DNA of 58,000 nt from Cryptomeria japonica (taxonomy: Eukaryota; Streptophyta; Pinopsida; Cupressales; Cupressaceae): contig NC_081412.1 in assembly GCF_030272615.1 (NCBI RefSeq), forward strand, positions 346,526,169 to 346,584,168. Direction: 5' to 3'. Positions 33,126 through 44,577 of this stretch are shown here, piece after piece. The position numbers and the translations under genes are program-made. The notes beneath the pieces were generated by a model. That model was not told the origin of the DNA. It ran no database searches and saw only the letters and a list, made by a program, of their open reading frames with translations. Numbering within the stretch: position 1 is the first letter of the stretch; each line of letters starts with the position of its first letter.

Positions 33126-33534
33126 TCAATCTTATCAATTCTGATCAATCTTATCAATCTGATCAATCATATCATTATCCTCATACATGAGCGTATCATA
33201 TCAACAACATGTTAGAAACATTTGCATTCATCAAATCCAACCATCATCTGCATATCACCTTCTAAACATATAGTATCATTACAAACATCATATAATCATG
33301 TAACTCATAAAAATAAAAAAACACACACATCACATCATCTGCATCATCATCTACAAAAGTCATATAGATTAAAAGCATATCATATATCTATTCAAAATCA
33401 AAATCGTTGCATACATGTCATATCATCATGCATAGGTGTGACCGCATGTTGATCCAAAGGAAAATCAATGATACAAGTCAGAACCAATCGTCAATCAGAA
33501 CAAATAAATGTCCAAAGTCCCTGGATATCTTATT

Positions 33535-33720
33535 CCATATCGAAATCAATCAATCCAAGTTCCATATCAAAATCAATCAATCCAAGTTCTATATCAAAAA
33601 TCAATCAATCCAAGTTCCATATCGAAAATCAATCAATCCAAGTCCCATATCGAAATCAAACAATATATCAAAGTTCAGTATCATATCAAAAATCAGTCAA
33701 TCAGGACCCATATCGTCCTT
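33535..33720 (+). repeat. G1 3' region: TCAATCAATCCAAGTTCCAT tandem repeat
   Basis: About six tandem copies of a 28-29 base unit, AATCAATCAATCCAAGTTCC with ATATCGAAA or ATATCAAAA. Three overlapping frames (33407-33757, 33468-33740, 33508-33723) are all Ser/Ile/Gln-rich artefacts of the repeat. Confidence 0.85.
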
Positions 33721-33792
33721 TGACCCATATCGACAATTAGGACCCATTTCGAATTAGGAACCATATTGACAATTAGGATTCATACCAATGCG

Positions 33793-34022
33793 ACCTCGAT
33801 GGACATGTGGGGCATGTACGCACTATGCCCACATTAGTCTTCCTCATTTTACCTCGGTGGACGTGTGGGGTATGTACGCGCTATGCCCACATTAGTCTTC
33901 CTCATTTTATCTCGGTGGATGTGTAGGGCATGTACTCGCTATTCCCACATTAGTCTTCCTCATTTTACCTCGGTGGATGTGTGGGTCATGTATGCGCTAT
34001 GCCCACATTAGTCTTCCCCATT
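33793..34022 (+). repeat. G1 3' region: 58 bp tandem repeat, four copies
   Basis: Four head-to-tail copies start at 33793, 33851, 33909 and 33967, exactly 58 bases apart. The unit begins ACCTCGGTGGACGTGTGGGG and later has GCCCACATTAGTCTTCCTCA. Copies differ by a few substitutions. Confidence 0.92.
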
Positions 34023-34251
34023 TCTTCAATATCCCAATAAATATCAAAAAAATTAACAATTCAAATCATCCAACTTTCGAAAATCATAATTTTCTCAATT
34101 TATCTCCCAAGGGGACATCATTAATATCGATCATCAAATCTACATTTGGGGCATCATATCGACATTTCGACACACAGTATCATATCAATCAAACTTTGAC
34201 AGCATATCCGACATATTTTCATTGAATCAACATGTGCACACACGTCACTTC

Positions 34252-34265
34252 AAAGAGGGGCAAAA
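34252..34265 (+). other. Polypurine tract of gypsy G1
   Basis: AAAGAGGGGCAAAA lies directly before the 3' LTR start TGTAGACG. It is the expected primer for plus-strand synthesis. Confidence 0.85.
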
Positions 34266-35681
34266 TGTAGACGTATAAATCTGACCACTTTCCTAAATGA
34301 ATATTTAATATTTATTTTAACCCCATTCCTCCTATTAATTAAATTCTATTTAATTAATTTCTTCACATTCATCTATTTGATTAAATGAATTAGTCAATTT
34401 ATTTAATTAAATTCACCTAAACCTTTTCTAGCCTTTAATTAAATAAATCACTTTATTTAATTAATTCCCCTTTCTCTCGTTTTAATTAAATTGATCCTTG
34501 CAAATAAATTAATCTAATTTATTTATTAAATCCCCCACTTGTATTTATGCAAGCTGCATCTATTTTGTTGAAATAAAGTAATTTTATTTTAATTAAAATC
34601 ATCCTCCATCCACTTCTATTTTCCTACATCTCCCACTTGTCTCCTAAACCCCTTCTAGATTCTTCTAATCACTTCCAATTTAGCCTAATTCATCTCCTAA
34701 TTATTCTCACATTCCTAAGAAAAGAGAAGTCACTTCTCAAAGCCTCCAAAGTCTTTGAAATGCATTAAAGGCTTTATGTCTTCAACAAGTTAACCCTCAA
34801 AGTCTTCCTAACCATTAATGGTTAACTCAGCCTTCTTGCATAGTAAGAGAATTTCCTCTAACTTAACCCTCATCTAACCCAAGGGTCTCATCAAGCATTC
34901 ATGGCTTTAACCTTGGTTATCCCTTTAACCCTTGCACAAGAGTTTACCCCTTGGGTAAAAGCTTTATCCATTGGATAACCCTAACCTAACCTTAACCTTT
35001 ACCTCCTAGGGTAACCTTCATGTCTTCTCAAGCATTTAATTCTTCTTGCATCTTCTCTCAAGCAACCTCTTGTTGACAATTGTCACCATTTCATTGGTGA
35101 GAATTGTAAACATGGATTGATTAACTTTTAATCCTAGCCCTTTTTTAGATTGTCCAATCTTGACTATCCATTGCCCTATTTTCCCTATAAATAATGCTCT
35201 CATTCCTCATTTTCATAATCTCCAAGTTTTCATGCATCTACATTATAGCCTAAATTACTAAACATTTAGTCTCTTTGTTAAATCATCATAATAGCATTTA
35301 GAATCATTTAAATATATCATAGAATATTCATGCTAGGATAGTATATCATTTGCTAGGATAATTTGCTAATCTTTTATCATGTCATCATCTTTATCCTAGC
35401 TTAATCATCATATTTTCAATATCATACATCTTAGAATGTATTCATGCATATAAATAAAGTATCACTCGTTCTTGGAGTTGTCATTCCTAAGTCACTTTGC
35501 TCAGTGATTTGAGAGCAAAACGTTGACTTTAGGGATCCTGTGAGATAGAGAAAAATGGGACACCCCTTGGGAAGTTGAATTGATTGAATCATTTCATATA
35601 CTTGCACCAAGAGTCTCATTGGTGTGTGGGTATTCTAGATTTGAGTTATTTTCTTTTCATCACCACATTTCCTTGCATACA
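34266..35681 (+). repeat. 3' LTR of gypsy G1
   Basis: Begins TGTAGACGTATAAATCTG and ends CCTTGCATACA. It matches the 5' LTR with scattered substitutions and short indels. Divergence between the two would date the insertion. It is followed by the second GATTC. Confidence 0.95.
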
Positions 35682-37293
35682 GATTCCAATGGAGAAGTTG
35701 ACCTCGAAGGCTTTTATCAATGATGTTAAAATAAGGCAAAATTTGAGTGGATATGCTCATAAACCTTTTGTACATGATGATATCATAAGGAACTTGGATG
35801 AATCACAAGACATTGAAAATATTGATACATGCAACAAGGTCATGAAAGTAGAAGCATGGAAAGAGAGTCATGATCCATCCTATCATGGTACCTTCCCAGA
35901 GATTAGTGACCCCATTGCCAAGGTCGAGACAAAAATTTCAAATATTGATGAGCTGATCAAAGGTGTTCCATCTTTTGTATTCAAACCTAGAAAAAACAAG
36001 CCAAAGGGGAAAGGTATTCAAAGAACAAAAGTAGGAAGTGAATCCCCTATCCAACATATTTCCCCACGACCTATCTCAAAAATCAACTTCTCCATAGATG
36101 AAATTACTTCACAAGAAGGGTTTGTAGCAACTAGTGCTCAATGTGAACAAATTCCAAGGCCAGAGATTGGTGAGTATCATACCCCACCAGATAGGATGGT
36201 GGAAATTGACCAATCATTAGATAACTTAATTGATGATGTAAGGCAATTGTCTTATAAGGATATTATTTCTGATAATGACTTTGTACAAACATCAAAGTTT
36301 AAAGCATTTTTGTATAAATATAAAGAAAAAAAAATTAGGAAAATAGTTACTAAAGTTACACTAGCCAGTGAATCGAAGTTGTTACAAGCGTTGCAAAAGG
36401 ACATTGACCTAGAAATGATCAAGATACTAGTAAAGCTTCTGGACATCTCATGGTACAATGGATAGTGTAAACTGACCCAATGGAAACTATCGACTTAAAC
36501 ATAAATGTGGCAAAATTTAACAAAGCCTAGATTTAACAATTTGTCAAAGAGAAAAACATGTACAAATCAAGAAGTGAGCTACTAGGACAAGAGAATGCAA
36601 GGTTGAAAGACAAAATAAAGGACATTCCCAAGGAGTTGACATGTCAACCTGACAAAGCCCTTTTAGCAACACAAGATGAGGAATACTACTGGAAAAACAA
36701 AGTTAATAAGCTTCAAAGGGGATAACAACAAATTGTTGTGTAGGTCAAAGTAGCCAAATATGAGATAGCATTAGAACTTGTAAAGAAGAGATTTAATAAA
36801 TTATTAACTCATAGACAGATTTTGGCTATCCCATATGAGAAGTTACAGTGCCCTCAAAGAACATAAAAGACTGGAAGTAAGAATCAAGGAGATAATACAA
36901 GAGCTATAGAGTAAAAAATATGTGAATGAATAGTAATTGAAAGATGCCAACATGTTATTGCAAAAAAATTTAGATCTACACCGTATCCTTGAGACAGAGA
37001 CTAATGAATTTGGTGAAGTTGCAGGAGTGAGACTACCCACGTTTTTCAATGACACGAGTGATATAAAAGATCAAGATGAATGGTGAGATAAATGAAAGCC
37101 CATGCTCTCTAAAGCTCTAATTGACATCAATGATGCAGATTATGTGATAGAGAATACATTTGCACAATTGGAGAAGATGTATGACATTGAATTTTCAGTG
37201 AGCAACATCATTGATGATGTTGAAGGATCTGCCACACAAAGCTACATTGAACACATTTCTCAGATGCATCTCTTCATTTTTAGAGAAACATAA
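35682..37293 (+). pseudogene. ORF-A C-terminal half: charged linker and coiled coil
   Basis: Continues ORF-A after the gypsy insertion. Joining 14320 to 35687 gives YYNLP, then a stop (TAG), then QIPMEKLTSKAFINDVKIRQ in one frame. The open part to 36465 is rich in Lys, Asp and Ser, with a basic patch (KPRKNKPKGKGIQR) near 35990-36030 and no known domain. From 36490 on, heptad-like charged text such as LGQENARLKDKIKDIP suggests a coiled coil, with stops and one frameshift near 36850. The last open stretch, 37102-37293, has VIENTFAQLEKMYDIEF. Function is unknown. The same order (globular N-terminus, linker, coiled coil) is seen in ORF-B. Confidence 0.55.
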
Positions 37294-38164
37294 CGGTTAC
37301 TAGTCATCATAGGAAGGAGGAGTCTCAGATTTTTGTTTGTTAATGTTATCAAAGACTATGATTAGTGATAATAGTCTTTATTGATTTTAATTTAAGTTGA
37401 AAAGGCATGTCCTTTTCATCATTATGCTATAAATTGGCATTTAGATATGGATAGTGTATATATAGTAGATTATTGTAAAAAACTTTTGAATACCTATTTG
37501 CTTTCTTCCTGAAATTGTGAATGAATGCAATTGAATGCTTTCAAATTTGGTTTCACTTATTATATTGGTTAAAGTGGCCAAGGTTATTTGATAATTTGTA
37601 TATGTAGAGTTTTACTTAGTATATTGATTTGAACATCAAGGGTATCTCATATTAGTCAAAGAAGTTTCAATATCTTTGTATACTTTGTCTGCTTGGTCCT
37701 CTCAAGGAGAGGTTAAATTCATTTAGATAGGTTATAGTAATAAGGATAACTCATTTGATTTAAGGAAATCAAATAATTGACAGATTCATTCAAGGTTTGA
37801 ATATAAAAATTGTCTGACAAAGTGATACAAAACTATTAAAAGGGCAGAGATTAACTTCGTTACCCAGTAGATGGAAGGCACCGATCACTAGAAGACAAAC
37901 TATACAAACACATTTTCTTTTACTTTTCCAAGAGTAAGAATAGGAATCAATTTGTACATTAGAAAATCATACGCCAAAAACACTATTTGTATAACTTTAA
38001 TTTGTTGAACTATTCTCAAGGTATACCCACCTAGGCAAGGCAAAGCTTGAAGAGCAGGGGAGTTTAACCATTCGGGTTAATCTCATTCATTGGCCAAATT
38101 CAATTGCCAAACTTGACCATAGATTGTGGTATACTCTTAGAGTTTGGCAAACCTACGATTTTGG
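37294..38164. other. Non-coding flank downstream of ORF-A
   Basis: AT-rich, with no gene. Sequence such as GTGAATGAATGCAATTGAAT near 37520 resembles plant transcript 3' ends, but no polyadenylation can be shown. No LTR was recognised here, so the right end of whatever carried ORF-A is not defined. Confidence 0.4.
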
Positions 38165-39140
38165 GAACCAAGACCTTGTAAGTTTTTTGTGCTTGTTAGC
38201 CCACATAAATCGGTGAGTATAAGTTATAAAGAATTTGAATTAAAGTACTCCTTTGATTTGAAGTGTGTCCTTGTTTCCATTCCATATTGATGTTGTTGAC
38301 AAATAGTATTGTCGATTTATCTATCTTTGTAATGTCCCTTGCAACTTTCTTATTGTTGATCTACACAATGTTGTCAAAGTTTAAGTATCCCATCATCTTT
38401 GCCAGAACAAAACTTTCATCTTCTTGTCCTATATAATATTTCTCACCTATGATTTCATTGAGAATGTACATATTATTATTTGTTTAATATGTACCGGCTA
38501 TCAATACCCCATCCTTTTTATTTTACATCCTCAATGAAATGTGTGTGCGGCACTGGACACACATTTAACTCACATTTAGGAGGTTCTACTTCAACCCTTC
38601 AACATATAGTACATTCTTAGTCTTCATTTTTTCATTATCTAGACTAAGAGTGCATTTTCCTTTTATATTTGTTGTAGCATTATCCCCAAATTTTAGTTTC
38701 CCTTCATTCTCTTTCTTCGGGGTGATGAATTTTCTCTTTTCGTCAATCATGTAGATTGATAAACCACTATGAACATATAGTTGGTATTTCTCATTTTGAC
38801 AATTTCATTCACACAATGTAAATAGGGAGCAATAATTTATTTGTTCTTCATCATCAAACTTTCAAATTATCTCTTGTGGATTTGGATCTAGGCCTTCTTC
38901 ACTTTATCGTCACCTTCATAGGTCTTTTGAATCTTGTCCCACATTTTTTTCCAATGTGTAAAGCATATCTCTGTTTGTTTTAATTTGTTTATACCACTTA
39001 GACTTGCATTCATTGTTTTCACTTGACCTCTTTTTAGCTTGATCCATTGGTGGAGGATATGGTGCCACATAGCCATCCACAATTGATTGACATATGCCAA
39101 ATCTATTATCTTTGTTTTTGCTCGAAGCAAAAAACAAGGT
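38165..39140 (-). mobile_element. Copia C3 fragment: gag, protease and pre-integrase
   Basis: Minus-strand remnant of another copia element. Reading downward from 39137, the gag core is present as AKKRSSENNECKSKW and KMWDKIQKTYEGDDKVKKA. The protease-side connector is KLKFGDNATTNIKGKCTLSL and KTKNVLYVEGLK (about 38590-38700). The pre-integrase part is IGQEDESFVLAKMMGYLNFD and ILTDLCGLTSTKNLQG, ending near 38165. Stops and frameshifts occur throughout, and no LTRs are found. It shares the gag-type motif with C1 but is far more decayed. Confidence 0.8.
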
Positions 39141-39373
39141 AACCCCTACGAATCTTTATTAAAAGTTCATTCTCATTTTTATAAGGGTTCATTTTTCGAG
39201 GTATTTTGGTCCATCTCTTGGTCATTGGGAAACTGTGTGGTTGTTTCTAGATGTTAGTTTTGTTAATTAAATTTAGATTATTGACTTAAACAAAGCTTTG
39301 CTCCTTTGGTGCAAAGTTGGATTATGATGCAATGTCAGAGTTTAACTCGGACACTGCACTATTTTTTATAAAT

Positions 39374-40400
39374 GTGTATTTCAGGCTTATAAGTCTGAAT
39401 TACACCTTTTTTTAGTCTAAATGTGTAAATCAGGCTTATAAGCCCGAAGTACATATTTATTTTGCACAATTTAGTGTATTTATTGCCTTTGAGTTCAAGT
39501 TGGTTTTGGTTTCTGTCTTTTTATTCATTTTATCTTTTCTTTTTTACACTCATTTGTTTGAGTTTGAGAGCTTTTTTTATTGATTTTCAAGTTGTATTCA
39601 GAGCCAAAGCTTTTCTCCCTTTAGGTATTCTTATTATTGTTTTTCCTATTTATATTGAGTTCTCTTTTCATATCTTTGTATCATGGTGTATGCTGGGGTT
39701 TACACCCATCATGCATTGTGTTCTTTTCCATTGTTGTATGATGGGTGTTACCCCCACACACACACCATTACCCATGCCCTTTTTGCAATTATTTTCTTTG
39801 AGGTAGATTTTAGGCTTGCCATCCCAACATACACCATTCTTAAGGCATGGTGGATGTCATGATAACAAACCCGACATGTTTTTTGTTAAAGCTTTGCCTT
39901 TCGGTGTATGGCGGGGTCACACCCCTGCCCTACATCATTTCCTTTGTAATAGTTTTTAGTGAAGCCTTTGCTAATGGTGCATGTCGGGTGTATGATCCTG
40001 ACATACACTGAAACCTTGGCTTATGGTGTATGCTGAGACCATATCCCCGACCTACACCATTTTCTTATCGTGCAGTTTTCCAAAGTGTTATCACATGGTG
40101 CATGTCGAGGGTATAACCCCCACAAACACCAAATACAGTATTTCCTTCATTTGCTTTAAATAAGGTGTAAATTGGGCTTGAAAGTTGCCACCATTTGGAA
40201 TTCTTTGATCTTCCAAAGTGCAAATCGGGCTTTTAAGCACCATCATATATTTTTGAATCTCTCAAGTGCAAATCAGACTTGTAAGTCCAAAATGCACTTG
40301 GTTTTTCTTTTCACCAATTTTTGGTGTAAGTCGGACTTATAAGCCCAATTTACACTAGATATACACAAATATAGATTGGAGATATAAATCCAATCTGCAC
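39374..40400. repeat. Array of about 15 palindromic units of two types
   Basis: Two families of imperfect palindromes lie in about 1.03 kb. Type H (32 bases, GTGTAAATCAGGCTTATAAG-like, folding on itself) is at 39374-39405, 39423-39454, about 40164-40196, about 40218-40248, 40266-40297, 40324-40355 and 40369-40400. Type M (34 bases, GGTGTATGCTGGGGTT and its mirror) is at about 39685-39717, 39733-39766, 39802-39835, 39849-39880, 39903-39936, 39976-40009, 40025-40058 and 40097-40130. Order is H, H, M x 8, H x 5. Cores such as GGCTTATAAGCC are perfect palindromes. No long protein frame runs through the whole block. Confidence 0.75.
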
Positions 40401-40616
40401 TCAAAAGGATATTTGTTTTATCAATAAATTGGGATTTCTTTGGAATCCTAATAAGGTGATTTTAATAAGATAAAGCATGGTGATGATCTTTTCCAAATGT
40501 TGAAGTTACAAGCACAGTCAAATGACGGATCGATCGTCAAGCAAGAAAGGAATGAAGTTCAAGAAGCAAGACCCTCATCTAATTTTCTTGTCTTCATCTA
40601 TGTCATCTAACATTGA

Positions 40617-41152
40617 CAAAGAGACACGGAGATAGGACATGTAGATCTTGAAGATTTCTTGAAGAGAGTTAAAGAGCCACTAGAGTACTACAAAATGGAG
40701 GCAACCATCAATAGTGGCATTCATTTGGTTGTGGTTTTCCCTATATCAACACAGAAACTTGATTTTGTGTTAGCATTAGCTAAAAGATATGATCCAGTAA
40801 GCAGGTCGGTCAAGGATGCAGAGGGGAAGAAAACTCTCATCAAGTTAGATGAGGAATTCTTTGACATTATCTTTAAGTGTCCTAATATAGACCAGTATCT
40901 TAATATTGATATGCAGACAGCCCTAACATTCTATGACAACAACTTAGATAAGTGCAGAAGAAACATCAATGATAACTGGTTGAAGACTCCTAGGCCCACT
41001 ATTGTAAGATGGCCTGACACTATTCACCAAAGTGACTTCATTGAATAAGTAAATGATTTGATTACTCTACTCAGTAGAGTAAAATGACTTCCTATTTCAG
41101 ATACTTATCATAAGTGGATGTATCAACACATTCATCCCTTTAAGCCTAATTG
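40617..41152 (+). pseudogene. ORF-B N-terminal part, homologous to ORF-A
   Basis: The open frame (about 40617-41048) reads IGHVDLEDFLKRVKEP, then FVLALAKRYDPVSRSVKD, LIKLDEEFFDIIFKC and MQTALTFYDNNLDKCRR, then TPRPTIVRWPDTIHQSDFIE and a TAA. It continues in frame with VNDLITLLSRVK and YHKWMYQHIHPF. These align in order with ORF-A. The LINE inserts at 41159 (TSD ATAAGAA). A start codon is not certain because no in-frame ATG lies near 40617. Family function is unknown. Confidence 0.6.
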
Positions 41153-41161
41153 ATAAGAATC

Positions 41162-43762
41162 ATGGAGAGCTCATGTGGAGGAGAAGAAGGCGACAATGGA
41201 AGAATTCAAAGTTTGAATTCTCTGCAAGGCGGGAACTCTGGTTCCAATTGAGGTAGCGGCCAAATCGATGGAGTTGGCTAGATGGGGGAGAAGGACAAGC
41301 CTCTGGATATTCTGCAGGTTGATGGTACTCTGCCAGAGAAGAATGTGGGTTCTGGAAACACGGTGAGGGGGTCTAACAGGGGGTCTAGCCCATGTGAAGT
41401 TGTTTTGGAGAATGGAAAAGAAATTATAAAGTGGTCAACCCTCTTTGGAACTAGACCATCTGGGAAATCATCCCTGCCTCCTATCAAGAGTATATCGGAC
41501 CCGACTGATGGTAAGTTCGTCATCTCTACTCCTGACTCAGTTTTGGACCATAACATAAGTAGTATGTTGAATTCTCTAGTGGGTAAATTCATGGGACCAC
41601 GCCCAAACATTGAGGTTGTTAGGGATTATGTTAAACAGAAATGGGCTTTGAAAGGTAATGTTGAAATTTCAGCCTTGCCCAAAGGCCTTCTCACCTTTGC
41701 CTTTTCCTATGAAGAAGATAAAATAAGGATCCTCTGTGGTAGTCCTTGGTTGGTTGGAAAGACAGCTTTGTCCCTCCAGAAATGGCACCCGAATCTAAAT
41801 ATGAGTGAATCTCTTCTGGTGCAAGTCCCAATTTGGGTCAAGCTCCCAGGTATGCCTCTTGAATACTGCGTAGAAATTATTTTCTCAGGTATAGCTATCT
41901 CTTTTGGTGAGCTCCTTTCAATTGATCCAGTCACAGCCTCAAGATGGAGGCTCACTCATGCCAGATTCTGTGTAGGGATCGCCCACGATGCAGATATGTC
42001 AGAGCAGATAGATATTGTGTCTAAGTTGGGTACTTGGAAACGACATATCGAATACAAATCCATCCCCTTTGCTTGTTTCCACTATAAAAAATCAACACTT
42101 GGCTAAACATTGCTCTCTTAAGCCCAAAGGGGATAATAAGCCAGCCAAAAATGTAGTAGAGAGTAGAAAGGCTCCGGAGAAAAAGGTATGGCAAGTTAAA
42201 AATACAGATAACAAGGAAACTGACCCAGCTGAGATCAATTATTTTGGACCCTTGGGGGAGAACAAGGATGTGGTCTCCTCAGCCTTTGTTTCTAAACATC
42301 TTTCCCCCCTGGGAGGGTGGATCCCAAGAGAGAAAATAATAGATTAGAATGAACCTTCTAAATAAAACACCCAGATGGTGATTGTTGACACCTTGGCTCG
42401 TAAGGAAGCTTCCAACAAAGAGGATCAGAAGGACAAGGATATTAAGGAAGTGGAGCAATCTGAAGAAGGGGGTATTACTGGATCACAGGAAGAAAAGGCA
42501 GACTCTTCCCCTCTCACAAACAGTTCTGATTTTCAAGATGCCCAAAAATGTACTATCTTGGGTCTTATGTTAAACATAAATGGACTTCGAAAGGTAATGT
42601 TGAAATTTTGGCCTTGCCCAAAGGTCTTCTCACCTTTGCCTTTTCCTATGAAGAAGATAAAGTAAGGATCCTCTATGGTAGTCCTTGGTTGGTTGGAAAG
42701 ACAACTTTGGTCCTCCAGAAATGGCACCCGAATCTAAATATGAGTGAATCTCTTCTGGTGCAAGTCCCAGTTTGGGTCAAGCTCCTAGGTTTGCCTCTTG
42801 AATACTGTGCAGAAAGTATTTTCTCGGGTATAGCTAGCTCTTTTGGTGAGCTCCTTTCAATTGATCCAGTCACAGCCTCAAGACGGAGGCTCACTCATGT
42901 CAGATTCTGTGTAGGGATCGCCCACGATGCAGATATGTCCAAGCAGATAGATATTGTGTCTAAGTTGGGTACTTGGAAACAACACATCGAATATGAATCC
43001 ATCCCCTTTGCTTGTTTCCATTATAAAAAATCAGGTCACTTAGCTAAACATTGCCCTCTTAAGCCCAAAGGGGATAATAAGCCAGCCAAAAATGTAGTAG
43101 AGAGTAGAAAGGCTCCGGAGAAAAAGGTATGGCAAGTTAAAAATATAGATAACAAGGAAACTGACCCAACTGAGATCAACTGCTTTGGACCCCTGGGGGA
43201 GAACAAGGATGTGGTCTCCTCAGCCTTTGTTTCTAAACATCTTCCCCCCCTGGGAGGGTAGATCCCAAGAGAGAAAATAATAGATTAGAATGAACCTTCT
43301 AAATAAAACACCCAGATGGTGATTGCTGACACCTTGGCTTGTAAGGAAGCTTCCAACAAAGAGGATCAGAAGGACAAGGATATTAAGGAAATGGAGCAAT
43401 CTGAAGAAGGGGATATTACTGGATCACAGGAAGAAAAGGCAGACTCTTCCCCTCTCACAAACAGTTTTGATTTTCAAGATGCCCAAAAATGTACTATATT
43501 GGGTCTAAATCTGTCTGATTCAGATCATGCCTCTAAATCAGTTAATAGCTCTTCACATGAATCCAGATCACCAATATGGGGTAATGAAGAGGAAATTTAT
43601 AGAATCCTTAGTGATCCTGAAGCGGTTTTTGGGAAAGAAGCTGAGTGGAAAATTCCAAAACTTGGGAACAAGAAAGGTTTCACTCCCTCTGCTACCCAAA
43701 TAAGGAAGTCTAGTAGAATTGCTCAAGTTCATGTAGGTTATGTTTCCTCATCCCCAGGATGA
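41162..43762 (+). pseudogene. LINE ORF1: DUF4283-like protein with internal tandem duplication
   Basis: Nucleic-acid binding ORF1. The likely start is the ATG at 41162 (MESSCGGEEGDNGRIQ), with two in-frame stops before a downstream ATG at 41282. The core has ALPKGLLTFAFSYEEDKIRI, then WLVGKTALSLQKWHPNLNMS and ELLSIDPVTASRWRLTHARF, the DUF4283 pattern. A 940 bp segment (about 41626-42564) is repeated at 42565-43505. It carries the second half of the core, a zinc knuckle CFHYKKSGHLAKHC (intact in copy two, broken in copy one) and an acidic tail. The tail continues to 43762 with KSSRIAQVHVGYVSSSPG. The function would be RNA chaperone activity in the LINE particle. Confidence 0.85.
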
Positions 43763-43857
43763 CCCTCAAACCACAAAGTTAGAGATAAGGAGGCTAGTAA
43801 GAACATAGCATATGGGACTCAGAGGACTCTGAAGGAGTTAGGAATTGGTAAGTAATT

Positions 43858-44577
43858 ATGAAGATTGTTTCTTGGAACATTAGGGGTCTTAATAATCCCC
43901 ACAAGCATGATATTATTAGGAATATGATTAGGGATAGAAAACCTAATATTTTTCTTATTCAAGAAACTAAGATGAGTAGAGAAAAGGTTGAATATTTGAC
44001 TTTCTTTAAATCTGGTAGCATTTGTGGTGGTAGCTCGGAAGGTGCCTCTGGAGGCATTGCAACTATCTGGAATCTCAATAGTGTTAGAGGTCAAGTTCTT
44101 ATTCAAGAGAGCAATTTTTCTTGCATTAAATTTGAGCATTTAAAAGATGACACTTTTTAGGTCCTCACAAACATCTATGCTCCGAATACCTTGAAAGCCA
44201 AAAGCAATTTTTGGAAAAAACTTATGGAAATAAGGGACAGCTTCAAGAATCTCAGTTGGTTGGTTATGGGAGACTTCAATACCCCGTTGAAACAGGAGGA
44301 AAAATTTGGTGGATGCCCTTCTCAGCTGGATAGTAGACTAGCCCTCATGGATTTCATTAACACTCAGGCTCTTAATGATGCAGAGATGCAGGGTTTCAAC
44401 TACACTTGGACTAATAGGAGGGCTGGAAATGACCTTATTCAAGTTCGCCTTGACAGGGCTCTTATATCTGATGATTGGTTCAGACATTATTCCTGCTCTC
44501 TGTCTGCTCACATTCGTGTTGGGTCTAACCACTACCCTATAACTCTTATTGCTAACCCTATTAATAGGAGAAGGCAT
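43858..44577 (+). pseudogene. LINE ORF2: APE-type endonuclease domain
   Basis: Nicks target DNA to prime reverse transcription. It opens MKIVSWNIRGLNNPHKHDII with the catalytic Asn, then PNIFLIQETKMSREKVEY with the catalytic Glu. After a TAG at 44158 (Trp in relatives) it reads NIYAPNTLKAK, SWLVMGDFNTPLKQEEKFGG with Asp and Asn, then RLDRALISDDWF and VGSNHYPITLIANP with Asn, His and the final SxHxP-like box (NHYP). All main active-site residues are visible. It is joined in frame to the RT. Confidence 0.9.

Larger units (their letters stand above)
14321..35681 (+). mobile_element. Ty3/gypsy retrotransposon G1, Tat-like, with nested copia
   Basis: LTRs at 14321-15744 and 34266-35681, with GATTC on each side (14316-14320 and 35682-35686) as target duplication. 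The span is 21.4 kb, of which about 5.3 kb is the nested copia C2. Internal order is leader with repeats, gag, zinc knuckle, protease, G-patch, RT, RNase H, a second RNase H and integrase, followed by a 2.7 kb repeat-rich 3' region. A second, cellular-type RNase H between the first RNase H and integrase marks the Tat/Ogre branch. The long leader also fits. All coding parts carry stops, so it is dead unless helped in trans. Confidence 0.93.

Noticed and set aside
33407-33757. Frames rich in Ser, Ile and Gln
   Set aside because: They are tandem repeat translated in several frames.
39462-39806. 114-residue hydrophobic frame
   Set aside because: It overlaps the palindrome units. Its hydrophobicity comes from T-rich DNA, and it has no homolog that I can name.
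39374-40400. CRISPR array
   Set aside because: Units are palindromic and variable, spacers are irregular, two unit types alternate, and the context is a plant nuclear genome with no cas genes.
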